From positions 1-7,490 of the forward strand of contig JANXUW010000622.1 of NCBI GenBank assembly GCA_025351985.1: a DNA stretch of 7,490 bases, in the 5' to 3' direction. Made by a program: the position numbers and the translations under genes. Of the stretch, positions 5,544 to 7,490 are shown piece after piece. Within the stretch, counting starts at the first letter, position 1. Every line of letters begins with the position of its first letter. The notes beneath the pieces are model-generated. The model was not told the origin of the DNA. It was given only the letters and a program-made list of their open reading frames with translations, and did no database searches. The DNA comes from Pseudolysobacter sp. (GTDB lineage: Bacteria > Pseudomonadota > Gammaproteobacteria > Xanthomonadales > Rhodanobacteraceae).

Positions 5544-7490
5544 TTGCGTATTGCGTATCCATGATCTGCTTGAGCCGTTCCTGCGTGCGCCATGGCTGGC
5601 CGGCATAGGCGTACAGATAGGCGACATGATGGCTCGGCTCATTGCCGTGCGCGTACCAGCCGATCAGGCCGGTGATGTCTTCCATGTGCGCGAAAAGTTT
5701 CGGATCGATCTTCGCATCGAATACGCGATCGAGCATGGCCACCAGTTTTGCGTCGCCGCCGTGCGCCTTGATCAGCCCCGCGGTGTCTTGCGGCACGTAC
5801 CACGAATATTGCCAGGCGTTGCCCTCGGTGTAATCGGTGCCGTAGCCGCTCGCGCTTGGGTCGAACGGCTCGCGGAAAACGCCATCGGTTTTGCGTGCGC
5901 GCATGAAACCGGTTTTTTCATCGTAGGCGTTGCGCCAGTTGCCGGCGCGCTTGTCGAAAGACCTGGCGATGTCTTTCTTGCCAAGCACGGTCGCCACTTG
6001 CGCGATGGTCCAGTCGTCGAAGGCGTATTCCAGCGTTTTTGACGCGGCCTCGCCTTCTTGGTCGATCGGCACATAGCCGAGTTTCATATAGCCGTCCAAA
6101 CCGCCATACGGCGCGTAGCTCGCGCTCGCCACCATCGCATCGAGCGCGGCCTTGGTATCGTAACCGCGGATACCTTTCATGAAGGCATCCGCGATCACCG
6201 GCACGGCGTGATAACCGATCATGCACCATGTTTCCAGACCATGAAACGCCCACACCGGCAGGATGCCGTTCGGGCTGTCGCGACGCGACGCCAGTAGGGA
6301 ATTGACGATGTCGTTGGTGCGCTGCTCCGGCTGCACGATCGTCAGCAACGGATGCAGCGCGCGATACGTATCCCACAGCGAAAACGTTGAATAGTTGCGA
6401 AAACCGTCGGCGTGATGCACGGCATTATCCGGACCGCGATAACGACCGTCGGCATCCATGAACAAACTTGGCGCCATCATCGCGTGATACACGGCCGTGT
6501 AGAAACTCTTGCGCATCGGTGCCGGTGCATCGACATCGAACGCGGCCAGCGCCTTTATCCATGCGTCGCGTGCGGCGCTGCGCACCGCGTCGAAATCCCA
6601 ACCCGGCATTTCGCTGTCGAGATTGGCGATCGCACTTTCCTCACTGACTGGCGAGATCGAAACCTTGACGATCAACTCGCGTGTTGCCGCAGGAAAATCG
6701 ACGACACCGACCACCGCCCGACCTTCGACCTGCGCGCGCTGGCGCGGCTCCTTGTCGGCCGGCCCGGCGAAACCCTTGTACGGAATTTCGCCTTCGATAT
6801 TGTGCAGCGCGTGGCCGTTGGCGGCCTGCGAAAAACGCATCGCGAAATACAACTGTCGATCCGGCGCCCAGCCGCGTGTCTCACAAAAACCGGTCAGCGT
6901 GCCGTCCGCGCGCAAGCGCAAACGCGACCACGAGACCTTGCCCGGATAGTCGTACATGCTCGGACGCAGGTCGACCAGCACATGCGCCGGTTTGCCTTGT
7001 GGAAATGTATACCGGTGTACACCGACGCGATCGCCGGCCGTGAGTTCGGCACGGATGCCGTAGTCGGCCAAGGTCACCGCGTAATAACCCGGTTCGGCCT
7101 TTTCGTTGGTATGGCTGAATTGAGAGTGATAACCGCTGCCCGGATGCGCAGCGTCGCCGGGTTCGAGCCTGACCTCGCCGCTGATCGGCATGGTCAGTAC
7201 ATCGCCGAGATCGGAATGCCCGGTGCCGGAAAAATGGGTGTGCGAAAAACCGAAGATCGTATTGTCGTCGTAGCGGTATCCGGCAGCCCAGCCGTAACCT
7301 TCCTTGCGCGATTTCAGCTGCGTGTCCGGACTGAGCTGGATCATGCCGAACGGCACTACCGCCCCCGGAAACGTATGCCCTTCCCCGCCCGTGCCGATGA
7401 ACGGATCCACCGCGGCATAAGCGCGTTGCGCGGCGTCGGTTTCATTCGGGTTTGCAGCGTGAGCAAGTGCCGCAATGCCGAGAAATACCG
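5509..7490 (-). CDS. Secreted GH92-family alpha-mannosidase, 5'-partial and frameshifted near its 3' end
   Basis: Family GH92 enzymes are exo-acting, calcium-dependent alpha-mannosidases that trim mannose from glycoprotein N-glycans or yeast mannans, usually in the periplasm or outside the cell. The domain opens with VDPFIGTGGEGHTFPGA, typical of the family's N-terminal beta-sandwich. It continues with YSTFSLWDTYRALHPL, GYMKLGYVP and GTDYTEGNAWQYSWYVPQD in the (alpha/alpha)6 barrel; the Glu of TEGNAW is the general acid in characterised members. The gene begins beyond the window. The frame stays open upstream of VDPF, and the 26 visible codons include a hydrophobic stretch ending LAHA, the tail of a signal peptide. 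The GTG at 7410 is therefore an internal valine codon and not the start. Near the end the frame meets a 7-bp tandem repeat, shifts after DTQYA, and ends after 11 wrong residues at the TGA at 5509-5511. The truncated protein lacks the conserved GNDDLGQMSAW block and is probably inactive. The repaired length, about 770 residues, fits the family. Confidence 0.9.
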   Translation of the reverse strand, partial: VFLGIAALAHAANPNETDAAQRAYAAVDPFIGTGGEGHTFPGAVVPFGMIQLSPDTQLKSRKEGYGWAAGYRYDDNTIFGFSHTHFSGTGHSDLGDVLTMPISGEVRLEPGDAAHPGSGYHSQFSHTNEKAEPGYYAVTLADYGIRAELTAGDRVGVHRYTFPQGKPAHVLVDLRPSMYDYPGKVSWSRLRLRADGTLTGFCETRGWAPDRQLYFAMRFSQAANGHALHNIEGEIPYKGFAGPADKEPRQRAQVEGRAVVGVVDFPAATRELIVKVSISPVSEESAIANLDSEMPGWDFDAVRSAARDAWIKALAAFDVDAPAPMRKSFYTAVYHAMMAPSLFMDADGRYRGPDNAVHHADGFRNYSTFSLWDTYRALHPLLTIVQPEQRTNDIVNSLLASRRDSPNGILPVWAFHGLETWCMIGYHAVPVIADAFMKGIRGYDTKAALDAMVASASYAPYGGLDGYMKLGYVPIDQEGEAASKTLEYAFDDWTIAQVATVLGKKDIARSFDKRAGNWRNAYDEKTGFMRARKTDGVFREPFDPSASGYGTDYTEGNAWQYSWYVPQDTAGLIKAHGGDAKLVAMLDRVFDAKIDPKLFAHMEDITGLIGWYAHGNEPSHHVAYLYAYAGQPWRTQERLKQIMDTQYAIRTAHRWACRQ
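5538..5558. repeat. (TGCGTAT)3 tandem repeat causing the GH92 frameshift
   Basis: Three exact copies of TGCGTAT occupy 5538-5544, 5545-5551 and 5552-5558. In the gene they read as ATACGCA x3. With three copies the GH92 frame runs DTQYAIRTAHRW to an early stop. With two copies it runs DTQYAPRTDGLAGNDD and continues through the conserved C-terminus. One extra unit therefore explains the whole frameshift. It may be a slipped-strand mutation, a reversible on/off switch, or an assembly error. Confidence 0.85.

Noticed and set aside
7408..7410. GTG as the start of the GH92 protein
   Set aside because: It encodes the conserved valine of VDPFIG, and the frame continues upstream through signal-peptide-like sequence to the window edge.
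1..7490. CRISPR array, tRNA, rRNA, riboswitch or complete insertion sequence
   Set aside because: I found no spaced repeat series, no cloverleaf, no rRNA-like stretch and no transposase with paired termini on either strand.

Overview
The window looks like a chromosomal segment from a GC-rich Gram-negative bacterium. Codon choice, secretion signals and gene types suggest a gammaproteobacterium of the Xanthomonadales/Lysobacterales kind. That placement is inference from protein style, because no rRNA or marker gene is present. Every gene I can support is read from the minus strand, so transcription runs from high to low coordinates.

In transcription order the layout is as follows. (1) At 7490-5169 lies a secreted GH92-type alpha-mannosidase whose start is beyond the window edge. 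Its reading frame is broken near the C-terminus exactly at three tandem copies of a 7-bp unit, and a two-copy allele would restore the full family-length protein. (2) At 5127-4816 is a short remnant of a secreted lipase/alpha-beta hydrolase that keeps the nucleophile elbow but lacks much of the enzyme. (3) A very strong inverted repeat sits at 4660-4695, in the gap before the next gene. (4) At 4600-2513 is a membrane-anchored serine/threonine kinase with an intact kinase core, one membrane helix and an extracytoplasmic SUMF1/FGE-like domain. (5) At 2250-670 is an exported esterase built from an esterase-D-type hydrolase domain, a chitobiase C-terminal-like module and a PA14-like module. It ends in an odd basic tail that begins at a (CCAT)3 repeat. 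(6) At 421-80 is the N-terminal piece of a tyrosine-recombinase/integrase, cut off after about 100 residues.

The intact or nearly intact genes concern the cell envelope and extracellular carbohydrate or ester breakdown, plus a signalling kinase with a probable periplasmic sensing domain. Nothing ties them into one operon: gaps of about 220 to 260 bp separate the kinase from its neighbours on both sides. The main theme is decay or variation. There is a truncated recombinase, a gutted lipase, and two separate enzyme genes whose C-terminal frames are set by short tandem repeats (7 bp x3 and 4 bp x3). I see no CRISPR array, rRNA, tRNA, complete insertion sequence or recognisable riboswitch. No complete new defence or mobile system is visible. 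The best candidates for a second look are the two repeat-controlled frames and the kinase's receptor-like domain.
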